In this document: piece after piece, positions 47,805-60,679 of the stretch
Position numbering within the stretch: position 1 is the first letter of the stretch
How the letters are laid out: each line of letters starts with the position of its first letter
Assembly: GCF_902686445.1 (NCBI RefSeq)
Contig: NC_062232.1
Span: 29,408,954 to 29,472,953, forward strand
Direction: 5' to 3'
Length of the DNA: 64,000 nt
Source: Sciurus carolinensis
Taxonomy: Eukaryota > Chordata > Mammalia > Rodentia > Sciuridae
Position numbers and translations under genes: made by a program
The notes under the pieces: model-generated
The model's database searches: none
The model's input: the letters and a program-made list of their open reading frames with translations, nothing else
Told to the model about the DNA's origin: nothing

Positions 47805-50800
47805 TCATCCGCTTATCAGCGAGATCATTTGTCCTTTAGTTTTTTGAGATTGGCTTATCTCACTTAGCATGATATTCTCCAATTTCGACCATTTGCCTAC
47901 AAATGCCATAATTTTATCATTCTTCATTGCGGAGTAATATTCCATTGTATAAATATGCCACAGTTTCTTTATCCATTCATCAACCGAAGGACATCTAGGT
48001 TGGTTCCACAATCTGGCTATGGTGAATTGAGCAGCAATGAACATTGATGTGGCTGTATCTCTGTAGTATGCTGCTTTTAAGTCCTTTGGGTATAGGCCAA
48101 GGAGTGGGATAGCTGGGTCAAATGGTGTTTCCATTCCAAGTTTTCTGAGGAATCTCCACACTGCTTTCCAGAATGGTTGCACTAATTTGCAACCCCACCA
48201 GCAATGTATGAGTGTTCCTTTTTCACCACATCCTCACCAACACCTATTGTTGCTTGTATTCTTGATAATCGCCATTCTAATTGGGGTGAGATGAAATCTT
48301 AGGGTAGTTTTGATTTGCATTTCCCTTATTACTAGGGATGTTGAACATTTTTTCATATATCTGGTGATTACTTGTACATCTTCTTCTGTGAAGTGTGTTC
48401 ATTTCCTTAGCCCATTTGTTGATTGGATTATTTGTATTCTTCGTGTAGAGTTTTTTGAGTTCTTTATAGATTCTGGAAATTAGCGCTCTATCTGAGGTAT
48501 GGTTGGCAAAGATATTCTCCCACTCTGTAGGCTCTCTCTTCACATTTCTGATAGTTTCCTTTGCTGACAGAAAGCTTTTTAGTTTGAATCTATCCCAGTT
48601 GTTTATTCTTGCTTTTATTTCTTGTGCTATGGGAGTCCTGTTAAGGAAATCTGATCCTGAGCCAACAAGTTGAAGATTTGGACCTACTTTTTCTTCTATA
48701 AGATGCAGGGTCTCTGGTCTGATTCCGAGGTCCTTGATCCATTTTGAGTTGAGTTTTGTGTAGGGTGAGAGATAGGGGTTTAGTTTCATTCTATTGCATA
48801 TAGTTTTCCAGTTTTCCCAGCACCATTTGTTGAAGAGGCTATCTTTTCTCCATTGCATATTGTTGGAACCTTTGTCTAGTATGAGAAAATTGTATTTATT
48901 TGGGTTTGTGTCCATGTCCTCTATTCTGTACCATTGATCTACCTGTCTATTTTGGTACCAATACCATGCCGTTTTTGTTACTATTGCTTTGTAGTAGAGT
49001 TGAAGATCTGGTATTGCGATACCCCCTGCTTCGCTCTTGCTACTGAGGATTGCTTTAGCTATTCTAGGTTTTTTATTCTTCCAGATGAATTTCATAATTG
49101 CTTGCTCTATTTCTGCAAGGTACATCATTGGGATTTTAATTGGAATTGCATTGAATCTGTATAGAACTTTAGGTAGTATAGCCATTTTGACGATATTAAT
49201 TCTGCCTATCCAGGAACATGGGAGATCTTTCCATCTTCTAAGGTTTTCTTGAATTTCTTTCTTTAGTGTTCTGTAGTTCTCATTGTAGAGGTCTTTCACC
49301 TCTTTTGTGAGATTGATTCCCAAGTATTTTATTTTCTTCGATGCTATTGTGAATGGGGTAGTTTTCCTAATTTCTCTTTCTGAAGATTCATCACTTATGT
49401 ATAAAAATGCATTGGATTTATGAGCATTGATCTTGTAACCTGCTACTTTACTGAATTCACTTATGAGTTCTAAAAGTTTTCTGGTGGAATTTCCAGGTTC
49501 CTCTAAATATATAATCATGTCATCAGCGAACAGGGATAGTTTGAGTTCTTCTTTTCCTATTCATATCCCTTTAATTTCTTTGGTTTGTCTGATTGCTCTG
49601 GCTAGAGTCTCAAGGACGATGTTGAATAGAAGTGGTAAAAGAGGGCATCCCTGCCTTGTTCCAGTTTTTAGGGGGAACGCTTTCAGTTTTTCACCATTTA
49701 GAATGATATTAGCCATGGGCTTAGCGTAGATGGCCTTTGTAATGTTTAGGAATGTTCCCATTACCCCAATTTTTTCTAGTGTTTTGAGCATGAAGGGATG
49801 CTGTATTTTATCAAATGCTTTTTCTGCATCTATTGAAATAATCATGTGATTCTTAACTTTAAGTCTGTTGATATGGTGAATGACATTTATTGATTTCCGA
49901 ATGTTGAACCAACCTTGCATCCCTGGGATAAAACCCACTTGATCGTGGTGCACTATCTTTTTAATATATATTTGTATGCGATTTGCTAAAATTTTGTTGA
50001 GAATTTTTGCATCGATGTTCATTAAGGATATTGGTCTGAAATTTTCTTTCCTCGATGTGTCTCTGTCTGGTTTAGGTATCAGGGTGATATTGGCTTCATA
50101 GAACGAGTTTGGTAGGGTTCCCTCCTCTTCTATTTCATGGAATAGTTTGAGGAGTATTGGAATGAGCTCTTCTTTAAAGGTTTTGTAGAACTCGGCTGAG
50201 AACCCATCTGGTCCTGGACTTTTCTTTGTTGGTAGGCTTTTGATGACCTCTTCTATTTCATTGCTTGAAATTGGTTTATTTAAGTTGTGTATGTCCTCCT
50301 CGTTCAGTTTAGGTAGTTCATATGTCTCTAGAAATTTGTTGATGTCTTCAAGGTTTTCTGTTTTGTTGGAGTATAGATTTTCGAAATAGCTTCTAATTAT
50401 GTTTTGTATTTCACTCGTATCTGTTGTGATGTTTCCTTGTTCATTCCGAATTTTAGTAATTTGAGTTTTCTCCCTCTTTCTCTTTGTTAGTGTGGCTAAG
50501 GGTTTATCAATTTTATTTATTTTTTCAAAGAACCAACTATTTATTTTTTTAATTTTTCCGATTGTTTCTTTTGTTTCGATTTCGTTGATTTCGGCTCTGA
50601 TTTTAACTATTTCCTGTCTTCTACTACTTTTGGTATTGGTCTGCTCTTCTTTTTCTAGTGCTTTGAGCTGTAGTGTTAACTCATTTATTTGTTGATTTCT
50701 ACTTCTTTTTTTGAATGCACACCATGAAATAAATCTTCCTCTAAGTACTGCTTTCATAGTATCCCAGAGATTTTGATATGATGTGTCTTTGTTCTCGTTT

Positions 50801-51651
50801 ACTTCTAAGAATTTTTTTATTTCCCTCCTGATGTCTTCTGTTATCCATTCATCATATAATAGTGTATTATTTAGTCTCCAGGTATTGGAGAAGTTTCTGT
50901 TTTTTATTCTGTCATTTATTTCTAATTTCAATCCATTATGATCTGATAGAGTACAAGGTAGTATCTCTATCTTCTTGTATTTACTAACAGTAGCTTTGTG
51001 GCATAAAATATGGTCTATTTTAGAGAAGGATCCATGTGCTGCTGAGAAGAAAGTGTATTCATTCTGTGTTGGATGGTATATTCTATATATGTCCGTTAAG
51101 TCTAAATTGCTGATTGTGTTGTTGAGATCTATAGTTTCTTTATTCAATTTTTGTTTGGACGATCTATCCAGTGGTGAGAGAGGTGTGTTAAAATCGCCTA
51201 GTATTATTGTGTTGTGGTCTATTTGGTTTCTGGAATTGAGAAGGATTTGTTTGACGTACGTGGATGAGCCAATGTTCGGGGCATAGATATTTATGATTGT
51301 TATGTCTTGCTGATTTATGCTTCCCTTAAGCAGCATGTAATGTCCTTCTTTATCCCTTCTGACTAGTTTTGGTTTGAAGTCCACATTATCTGAGATGAGG
51401 ATGGATACTCCAGCTTTTTTGCTGTGTCCGTGTGCATGGTATGTTTTTCCCCATCCTTTCACCTTTAGTCTATGGGTGTCTTTTTCTATGAGATGAGTCT
51501 CTTGCAGGCAGCATATTGTTGGATTTTTCTTTTTAATCCAATCCGCCAGTCTGTGTCTTTTGATTGATGAATTCAGGCCATTAACATTCAGGGTTATTAT
51601 TGTGATATGATTTGTATTCCCAGTCAATTGACTCATATTTGTTTTTGACAT
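47805..51651 (-). pseudogene. L1 ORF2, nearly intact
   Basis: About 1282 codons long, close to the usual size. The endonuclease starts at 51651 ([20 protein letters not shown]). The reverse transcriptase holds [32 protein letters not shown] and [10 protein letters not shown], and the catalytic FADD is coded at 49519-49530. The frame is open from 51651 to 49564, where one in-frame TGA (49561-49563) lies 11 codons before FADD. The same frame then continues to 48277. A 2-bp loss near 48.40 kb shifts the frame, and the C-terminal 125 codons read in another frame at 47805-48182. The protein would stop before the catalytic loop, so this copy should not be active as it stands. Confidence 0.93.
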
Positions 51652-51682
51652 GATTTGGTTTCTCCTTTATTTGGCTATTCCT

Positions 51683-52730
51683 TTAGGCTAGCGCCTCCTG
51701 TTGCTGAATTGCATCGTTGTTTTTCATCTCTTCCTCATGGAATATTTTGCTGAGAATGTTCTGTAATGCTGGCTTTCTTTTTGTAAATTCCTTTAGCTTT
51801 TGTTTATCATGGAAGGATCTTATTTCATCGTCAAATTTGAAGGTAAGTTTTGCTGGGTATAAGATTCTTGGTTGGCATCCATTTTCTTTCAGGGCTTGGT
51901 ATATGTTGTTCCAGGCCCTTCTAGCTTTTAGGGTCTGGATTGAAAAATCTGCTGATATTCTTATTGGTTTCCCTCTGAATGTAATTTGATTCTTTTCTCT
52001 CGCGGCCTTTAAAATTCTGTCTTTATTTTGTATGTTAGGTATTTTCATAATAATGTGCCTTGGTGTGGGTCTGTTGTAATTTTGTATGTTTGGAGTTCTA
52101 TAAGCCTCTTGTACTTGGTTTTCCATTTCGTTCTTCAGATTTGGGAAATTTTCTGTTATTATTTCATTGAATAGATTGTTCATATCCTTTGGTTTGTTTC
52201 TCTAAGCCTTCCTCAATCCCAATAATTCTCAAATTTGGCCTTTTCATGATATCCCATAGTTCTTGGAGATTCTGTTCATGATTTCTTACCATCTTCTCTG
52301 TTTGTTCCACTTTGTTTTCAAGGTTAAATATTTTGTCTTCAATGTCTGAGGTTCTGTCTTCCAGGTGTTCTATCCTATTGGTTATGCTTTCTATGGAGTT
52401 TTTAACTTGGTTTATTGTTTCCTTCATTTCAAGGATTTCAGTTTGGTTTTTTTTCAGTATCTCTAACTCTTTATTGAAATGATCTCTTGCTTCCCGTATT
52501 TGGTCTTTTAACTGTTGATTGGTGCGATCATTTAATGCCTGCATTTGCTCTTTCATCTCCTCCTTCAATGCCTGCATTTGCTCTTTCATCTCCTCATTAG
52601 CTTCCCTGATCGTTTTAATTACGTACATTCTGAACTCCCTTTCTGACATTTCTTCTGCTGTGCTGTCATTGGGTTTTATTGATGTAGTATCTAGGTTTGT
52701 TTGGGACATTTTCTTCCCTTGTTTTCTCAT
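51683..52730 (-). pseudogene. L1 ORF1, single frameshift
   Basis: Starts MRKQGKKMSQTN at 52730. The first 188 codons hold the coiled coil, including a duplicated MKEQMQAL stretch at about residues 48-66, and the start of the RRM. A one-base insertion near 52170-52180 shifts the frame, and the rest (to 51683) reads in the next frame with GCQPRILYPAKLTF. The gap to the ORF2 ATG is about 30 bp. Confidence 0.92.
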
Positions 52731-52806
52731 AATGGTCAGTTGTCAGTGGGACCCTGAGATATTGCAGTTTTCCACTATTGGCTTATAGTGTCCCAGTAGA
52801 TTTCCA

Positions 52807-53664
52807 GTGTATCATCTCCCAGCCTTCAGTAGCCTGATGTCTTGGAGGAATCTGATAAAGCAGCTCATTCGAAGAATACTGCCCCTAGCCCCCTACTGGT
52901 TCCACGTTTTGGAACTGGCTCTGTGCGGAAATGCTCTCACTGTGGGCCTGCACCGTGCAGCTGGCCGTGTGGGAAGAGCCCACTGCCGGAGTGTGGAAGA
53001 CTACCTTGGGAAGACTCAAGCTGCCCTGCCCGGCTCTGCTAAGCCACCTCTATCTGGGCCTGCCACCCGGGCTGAGCTTTACCCAGTGGGCAGACTCACC
53101 CGTGGCTCCACTTCAGTCCGAGTCTCTCAATGCCTCCCCTTCTTAACTCCTGGGTTGTGGAGCGACCAGGGGTGCAGTCTCCCTCTAGGCCGCCATCTTG
53201 GATCGCCCCGTGAAGAGAGCCCGCAGCCGGAGTGGGCAGAGCCGCCTGAAGAGGTCTCCGGCTGCCCTGCCCTTATCCCTGAGGCTGATTGCAGATCGAG
53301 GCTCTCCGCTGGTTCTTTGCAGGAGTACACTGCACTGCAGGGGCTCCGGGACTCGGAGCCTGCTCTGTTCAGACAGGCTCTCACTAGCGGGCCAGTTCCG
53401 TTCCGAGAACCTGGAGAAGCTGGCTGTGTGGGCGGGGCCCACCGCCGGAGTGCGCAGGACTGCCTGTGGATGACTCTAGCTGCCCTGCCCGGCTCCGATA
53501 AGCCACCTCTATCTGGGCCTGCCACCCGGGCCGAGCTTTACCCAGTGGGCAGACTCACCCGTGGCTCCACTTCAGTCCGAGTCTCTCAATGCCTCCCCTT
53601 CTTAACTCCTGGGTTGTGGAGCGACCGGAGGTGCAATCTCCCTCTAGGCCGCCATCTTGGATCC
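52807..53664 (-). repeat. Two tandem 5'UTR monomers of the young L1
   Basis: The block ending GGCCGCCATCTTGGATC occurs at 53647-53663 and again at 53188-53204, a spacing of 459 bp. The outer monomer (53206-53664) is complete. The inner one runs from about 53205 to about 52800, where it grades into ORF1 leader sequence. The last 240 bp of the two are almost identical. Each monomer starts (L1 sense) with GATCCAAGATGGCGGCC, a strong YY1-like site. Confidence 0.88.
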
Positions 53665-53667
53665 TGA
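52807..53667 (+). other. Long open frame antisense to the L1 5'UTR (286 codons)
   Basis: An uninterrupted frame on the strand opposite the L1 runs through both monomers. Because the monomer is 459 bp (153 codons), the frame repeats: residues about 59-133 and 212-286 are near-identical (both contain PPLSGPATRAELYPVGRLTR). The stop is the TGA of the target-site duplication at 53665-53667, just outside the L1. No domain is recognised. It may be only a GC-rich chance frame; it is listed because of its length and because primate L1s carry an antisense ORF0 in the same region. Confidence 0.4.
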
Positions 53668-53678
53668 ATTAATTCTTT
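53665..53678. repeat. Target-site duplication, right copy, of young L1
   Basis: TGAATTAATTCTTT, identical to 47573-47586. Confidence 0.92.
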
Positions 53679-54429
53679 AGTCTATTAAATGTAAATGCCT
53701 TGAGGCAAGTAAATGTGATAGTTGCAAGCTGGAATTCCTTCAGTGAGTGTTAATTTTAATTTAATTTTAGGGGTGGGAAAAGTTAAGGTATAGTGATCGG
53801 GGATTAGACTTCCACATGATATGTGCCAGACTTGAGACCCAAAATTTCATAGTGGAAAACTCCTGCCAGTTACTTGGGATCTTCATTTAATAGGAGACAA
53901 ATCTCCACTGAGGGAAGGGATGGACTGTGTTTTGCTCTTTTCCCTACGACATAGCCTATAGCTATCAAATGAAGTCTTTTATGCTACACATAGTCTGCAA
54001 GGAGTTTTTCAGAGATAACTAATACTTTGAGGTGAGATTCTCAGAAGCCACTGGATTGACATTCTTTGCATTGAGGTGGGAAAACCAGAAACTACTCCAT
54101 TTAAAGGGATGTTGCTAATAGGTGATCTTCAGTGTCATTTGAATTACATACTCTAAGAAATGATTATATTTTTGATGGGGATAAAATTACAAAAATATGA
54201 GTAGTTTGAATGGAGGCAAGGAGTTGTTTCTTGACTATCTGGGTTACATTATTGGAAGGGATTTTTATTTCCATTATTAAAGAACACAACCTCCAAGGGG
54301 AAAAATTTACTTAGGTTTACTAGCTTGGCATTATTTTGTGTGATCTGATTTTTCATTTCCTATAGCATTTTATGTTCTCTAAGACATTAGTTTCTAAAAG
54401 TCACATAAATGAGGCTGGTAGGTCAGTGG

Positions 54430-54690
54430 TCAAAATCATTACAATAATAACTACCATTCATTAAAGATCTGAGGTATGCCAAGCACTGTGCTTTTTATAC
54501 ATTTATACAGATGCTTTTAACACATTATGCTCTTTCAACATTCTTATATGATAGGGTTTATTAGACTCTACCCTCAGATGAGAATGCTAAGAGTAATAGA
54601 ACTTGCTACTGAGTTCATAAGTCTGGTATGTGACATGACTGAGAGTGAACTTCTAGTCTGAATTCTAGAGCCTTCTGTTTCCTTCAACTG
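54430..54690 (+). mobile_element. MIR SINE (old), unit B
   Basis: ATTCATTAAAGATCTGAGGT, CCAAGCACTGTGC, TTAACACATTATGCTCTTTC, CCTCAGATGAGAATGCTAAG and GAGTGAACTTCTAGTCTGAA follow the MIR order well. Counterpart of the MIR at 20370-20575. Confidence 0.75.
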
Positions 54691-55529
54691 AGTTTGGTCT
54701 TCTATTTCTTGATTCATTTCCCTTTTTTGCTACTCTACATTGTATCTTGGGATAAAAAGCACCTTGAAGCTAAGGACTAAAATCAGGCATAAGTAAAATA
54801 AGTGAAAATGATAATTAAATACAATTTGAGATTTGTCTGAGATAATTTACCCACAGTCCTGCTGCCCTTTGCCTCAGGGTTCCTTGAAATCTGACTTTGC
54901 CCAGGGGTTGACATTTTTATACAACTCCAACTATTTTGTTCATTACAACCACTTCACTCTGTTTTTTCCCCTGTGTACCCTGTTATCCAAATTGAAGTCT
55001 AACCTGCTGACCAACTGTTTACTTTGTCCTCTTCTGAAGATTGCTCCCTGCTCCCAGCAGAACAGGCAACCCAGAATCATCTGCCTCCCCCTTGACGTAG
55101 AGTATTCCAACTCAAAGGCTGGCTCATCCTCCACTTTGGAACCCCTATCATAGCAATATCCTATCCCACACAAGAGGTAATTTTTACAGTGAAATTTGGT
55201 TCTGAGTATCACCACTAGTTGCACCCAACATATACTCAAAATGATTTTCAAATAAATGTGATTATAATTTAATATGGCAAAGAATCTAATAGTTTGGGGC
55301 TATGTTTCGTAAGACACAAGATTTTTGAAAACCATTGTGGTATTTGCAATAGAATTTTAATGGGATTTTTTGTTTGATGCCCGCTACTGGACACATATGA
55401 ATGAGCTTACTTTAGTATTTAAAACCAAAGCCTTTCCTATAAGTGATATATTGGGGAGAACATCAAAAGAACTAAGCAATATGCCATGGTGAATTTCACC
55501 TTTATGTGCATCTATAAAACATTAATTTA

Positions 55530-55735
55530 AAAGCAAAACTAGAGATAAATAGAAGAAAGACCAGCAGTATAGAGGAAGGGAAACAGGGAGGGAGGAGGGG
55601 AGTGAAAGGGAAAGTACTTGGGACTGAAGTGGAGCAAACTAAATTTTATACATGTATGATTATGTCAAAATGAACCCCAATATTCTAGATAGCTATAATG
55701 CACTAATAAAAATATAAGAACAAAAAAATTATAAA
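55530..55735 (+). mobile_element. L1 3'UTR fragment, plus strand
   Basis: The G-rich tract GGGAGGGAGGAGGGG (55588) is followed by ATTTTATACATGTATGATTA, ATGTCAAAATGAACCCC and an A-rich end. It is the sense version of the sequence inverted at 35125-35290. Unit A has no copy here, which fits a later insertion. Confidence 0.65.
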
Positions 55736-58480
55736 GGTGTAGGAAATATCCACAAGTGTTTCAATTCCTGTACACTATAAATTTCTCCTATGAAGTAGAA
55801 TATGGCTCTTCGGTAGATGTTTTACCTTTGAATAATGTTAATTATTTGACTAATCAGTCAATTAGTTATTTTTTAAATCTGTATTTTCAGTGTGCATAGA
55901 TGTTCAGGCATTTTCAGTCAGGTGGTAGATAGCAGAGAATCCTAAGTTAAGGTTTTGTTGATACACCAAAAGTGATAAGAAAGTTCTCAGTATACTGCGA
56001 TTATTGAGATTATTGAAAAAGAAAGTATTGCATGGCCATTTTGATATGGCAAGTGCATAGTGCAGAGTTTACAGACCTTTTGCAAAACGGATGTGATTCT
56101 GTATTAGAAAGCACCTGTAATATACCAGGACATCAAAAAATATTAGATAATTGCAATGGAAATTTGGCTTCCTCAGAAACTTCACCAGGAAATGAAGAGG
56201 GTTGTTAACATAAAAAAATCATAATTATCACTCTCCATTGGGCACCTACTATGTAACAGTTTATGAAAGATATTACAGGTACTCATTTACATTCCTTCTT
56301 TCCTTCCAGGACTCATAGAAAGATTGCATTGACAGGTTCAATTACAATTAGAAAGAAACATGTAATCTGAAGTAGAAGCAGATACAATGCTTGACACTTA
56401 CAGGCCAAGACATGAGAGTCATTATGCCACCAATATGTTTTGTTTTCCATTCAGCAGCAAACATGGAGACCCCATGTTAACATGTCCAAATATAAGATGG
56501 AAGCAACCAGGACCTCTGGTTCAACAGGTAGCAAAGATCCACTGTCAAATCATATCAGATTTGCACATAAAATATAGATAAGAAATAAACCTTTGTATGT
56601 TAATTTATTCAGACTTTAAGTATTATCTGTTGCATCAGCTAGCCAAAACTTTATCTTACAAATACACAGTTATTGTTTCTGTTGTTAGGCTTACTTAAAT
56701 ATTTTAACAAAAAAACTAATAGTACATGTGCTCTTGGTGCAAAACTTCTAATACATATAACTCACAATTTTTACCTTCATGAATTTCCCTCACAGTTATG
56801 GCCCATCCTCAGAGATAACCATAACAAATAATCTAGCATATTATTTTAAAGCTAATTCTAAGTTTTCTGATACATAAGTGTATGAGATATGTAATAAAAT
56901 ATATTGTAATTTTTAAACATAATGAATAGTGATGTGCATATTATTCTGCCATATGTCTTTGCCACTTAACATGACTATAAGAATCTTTCCATGAAAATAC
57001 ATAAAGATAAACTTTACTTCCATAACAACTCTCATAGAATGTAAGTATCATATTGTAACCATCTCCTTCTAATGAACACATCATTTGTTTCTCATTTGTT
57101 GCTGACTTATGGAACTAAAGTATTTTTTTCATGGTTTTCAAATTTATTTTTTTTTGTAAAGAACAGAGATGTTACAACAAGAATGTACAGGTATTAAGAT
57201 AAAATAATTAAAAATTATAATGCCAGCGTAGTAGAACTCTTAATAATGATAATTCTGAAAGAATATCTTTTGGTAATAAGAGCACCATTACTATAACCTC
57301 ATTTATCTTATTTTTGACCACATAAATTAAAAAGATTCAACTGATACATTTTATCAGTGTTTATAAATATATAAAATACATCTTAATTCAATTTACTGAG
57401 ATCATATTTGCTTTAAAATTTAGTTGCTGAACCAAACCAAAGATAAAGGCTAATGTGAAATCCTTCATTATTTAGCACTTTAGTTGAATCTATTTGTAAA
57501 ATATAACAATCTGTTAATTTTAGCACATCTCCTGCAATTAAAACATAAACATTTCAGGACAATTAACATAAAATTAGGAACTAAAATATTTTGAACATGA
57601 ATTATTGAGTTGGTCTGTTGTTCTGAGAGTAAGGCAGGCATTTTATTAAAGTGGCAAGTAAGAAAAGATTGTAAAGTTTTATGAAGATTGCCAAAATTTC
57701 ATCCCTCAAATATTTACTGTTACATATTCACATAAATTAGTGTACTTGAATATCAAAACATTTTATTTTGTGAACCGAATGCTTAATTTGAGAAGCAAAG
57801 ATTCAGTCAAAATGACCATGTGATAGGGAATGAGGCCAGATAAGACATAAGGTAAGTGAAGTATGAGGATCCAAGAAGACAGCATAGGTAAGAAAGATAA
57901 CACAATTAAAATTAAGTTTAGAGAGCCCACAGTAGATTCTTAGAACTCTGAATGCAGAATTCACTGTAGATGGTCAAAGGACCAGAAAGACAGAAAGTAG
58001 GTCTGAGTAAAACATCTAGGACAACTTATATAAATAAACTTGAGTAATCTTCAAATTACCAATAACAGTTCAAAGTTGTATGTTCATTTGAGTGGACTGG
58101 TTTACTGGGATAAAAAACTCTGAAGCTTTACATAAAACCATCAACCCTTAAAATGCCTCTACTTTCAGGCCAAATATGACTGTCCCATATTGTTCACTAA
58201 TATTATTCATGATTTCTAGGAAAACTACATATCTTGATTATTCTGGTGGCCCACTGATCCCCTGCCAGTGTATCAGGACTTGAATCTGTCTTCATTCATG
58301 CTGGAGACAGGTATTTCATCCTCTGTGTACAATGGACCCTCTCCGTTGAGATTGGGGCTATGCAAATGTTATTTAGTTACAACAATTCGGATAGGCTGGA
58401 AGTGTCAATAAGCAGTGAAAAGTGATATGCAATATTACTTATGTGACAAATACATTGAATATATCTGCTCCAAGAATGTT
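55736..58480. other. AT-rich intergenic DNA, no gene seen
   Basis: The part to about 56570 matches unit A (21.9-22.5 kb), including CACCTACTATGTAACA and ACATGGAGACC stretches. 56650-57150 resembles an old interspersed repeat (TTTGCCACTTAACATGACTA, AATCTTTCCATG), not classified. Nothing coding was seen. Confidence 0.5.
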
Positions 58481-58484
58481 TAAT

Positions 58485-59250
58485 ATTTTATAAAATGGTG
58501 GTGATGGCATGGCTTCCTGACTACCAAGCCATGCAGCCAGGCTACTGGTCCCTGCTGAGAAGCTGCAGCAGAGAGGCAACCAGGTTGAGTTGGAATGCGG
58601 TGGCACGCACAGCCCACAGCCACGTGGAGCCTGCTATGCAGGCACAGCGAGGCAGCACCAAGGCAAGCCAAGGCCTGCTAACCCATCATCCTTCTTTGGT
58701 GAGGCCCAGTCATGGTATAGATGCCTGCTGCAGAAGCCTGCTCCACACAGTGCTACAGCACAATCCAATGACCTCAGCCTCCCGCTTCCTGCCTGCCATG
58801 AGAAAAAGGAAGTGGGGAAGACATGAATGAAAGTCTGGACTCAAGAATTGATCAATAGGGTTAGTACTTCAAACCCTAATTAGCATAAGTTTGGACCACT
58901 AGCAGTGAACCAACTGCAATATAAACCCCTAGACTAGCACACTTGGATGGAGAAAATCTACTACCAGGTCCCCTCTTACATTGCAAGAAGTTCTGTTCCT
59001 GTTTCTAAACTTCAGTAAATCCTACTATTACACTCACTCATCCTGGTCTATGGAGTTCATTTTTTGAATTCACAAGACAAGAACCCAGAAAGAGGAAGAA
59101 ATTGAAGGTGAGCTGCTGGGGCCTGCTGAAACCCTGGAGGGCATGGCAGATCATTGAGAGCTGCAACACCTCCCGGCTCAGAGGCCTGCAACCTTACATA
59201 GACCCCACCTCTCAGCAGAAGCAGGGAATCAAGTTTCATCTTAAAACTCT
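58485..59250 (+). mobile_element. Probable LTR of an endogenous retrovirus
   Basis: A GC-richer island in AT-rich DNA. It contains ATATAAACCCC (TATA-like, near 58919), CTTCAGTAAATCCT (poly-A-signal-like, near 59011), then CACTCACTCATCCTGG and GAATTCACAAGACAAGAACC. This order is typical of class I LTR ends. No partner LTR or internal gene lies nearby, so it is probably solo. Open frames of 60-111 codons in it look accidental. Confidence 0.45.
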
Positions 59251-59479
59251 GATTTCAGTGAGAGGTAGATGGAGGAAAGGCAAACTGTTCAAGAGAAGGA
59301 AAGAAAATGTTGTCACTTATGTTCCTCTTTTGCAATGATGAAATTGTCAAAAATGTAATATCTCATTTATAATTATTACTTATAAAACATCATTCATGCC
59401 CTCACAAAACTACATGATTATTTTTTAAGCAGATGACAATTATGAATCAAAGATCACCAGAATATGTTCCAATGATGTT

Positions 59480-60635
59480 ATTCATACAAATATAAAAAGC
59501 AGTAATAAAATTCATTTGGAAAAATAAGAGACCCAAAATAGCCAAAGAAATCCTTAGCAAGAAAAGCAAAGCAGGAAGCGTCACAATACCAGACCTTAAA
59601 TTATACTACAGAGCTATGGTAACAAAAACAGCATGGTATTGACATCAAAACAGACATGAAGATCAATGGAACAGAACAGAAGACACAGAGACAATCCCAA
59701 AGGTGCCATAAATACACTCTGAAGAAAAGATAGCCTCTTCAACAAATGGTATTGGGAAAACTGGAAATCCATATGTAATAGAATGAAAGTTAACCCCTAT
59801 CTCTCACCTTCCTCAAAAATCAACTCTAAATGGATCAAAGACCTAGGAATTAGACCAGAAACCCTGCACATATTAGAAGAAAACAAAGGTCCAACACTTC
59901 AACATATTGGCACAGGAACTGACTTCCTGAATAAAACTCCTAAAGCACAAGAAATAAAATTAAAAAATCAACAAATGGGATGGCATTGAACAAAAAGCTT
60001 TTTTCACAGCAAAAGAAACAATCAAGAGTGAGATGAGAGAGTCTACAGAATGGGAGATCTTTGCCACCTGCACTTCAGATAGGATTTCCAGGATATAAAA
60101 AGAACTCAAAAAAACTTAACACCAAAACAAAAAATAACCCAATCAATAAACTGGCAAAGGAACTGAACAAAAGAAGAAACATGAATGATCAACGAATATA
60201 TGAAAAAATGTTCAACATCTCTAGCAGTTAGAGAAATGCAAATTAAAACTGCACTGAGGTTCTATCTCACTCCAGTCAGAATGACAATCATCAAATATAC
60301 AAGTAACGATAAATGTTGGTGAGGATATGGGGAAAAGGGAGCACTCATACATTGTTGGTGGGACTGCAAATCAGTGCAACCACTCTGGAAAACAATTTTT
60401 GAGATTCCTCAAAAAACCAGGAATGAACCCAGTTCATTTGACCCAGTTATCCCACTCCTTGGCACATATATCCAACAGTTAAAATCAGCATACTACAGTG
60501 ACACAGCCACATCAATGTTTATAGCAGCTCAATTCACAATGATTAAGCTATGGAACCAACCTAGATGCCCATCGACAGATGAATGGATAAAGAAATTGTG
60601 GTATATATACACAATGGAACTCATATATGTATACA

Positions 60636-60679
<44 letters not shown>

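Larger units (their letters stand above)
47583..53664 (-). mobile_element. Young full-length LINE-1, minus strand
   Basis: A complete 6.1-kb L1. From its 5' end (53664) come two tandem 5'UTR monomers, ORF1 (about 52730-51683), ORF2 (51651-47805), a G-rich 3'UTR and an A tail (seen as T near 47583-47610). It is bounded by the 14-bp duplication TGAATTAATTCTTT. It lies about 240 bp past the poly-A signal of MAGE copy B and is absent from copy A. Only one stop and two frameshifts were found in the two coding regions, so the insertion is recent compared with the other L1s here. Confidence 0.96.
34950..56570 (+). repeat. Unit B of the old tandem segmental duplication
   Basis: The diverged partner of 12190-22560, in the same order and orientation. 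It is longer because unit B alone took L1 insertions at 35.12-35.55, 38.2-39.5, 40.0-43.4 and 47.58-53.66 kb and an LTR at 37.8 kb. Confidence 0.75.
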
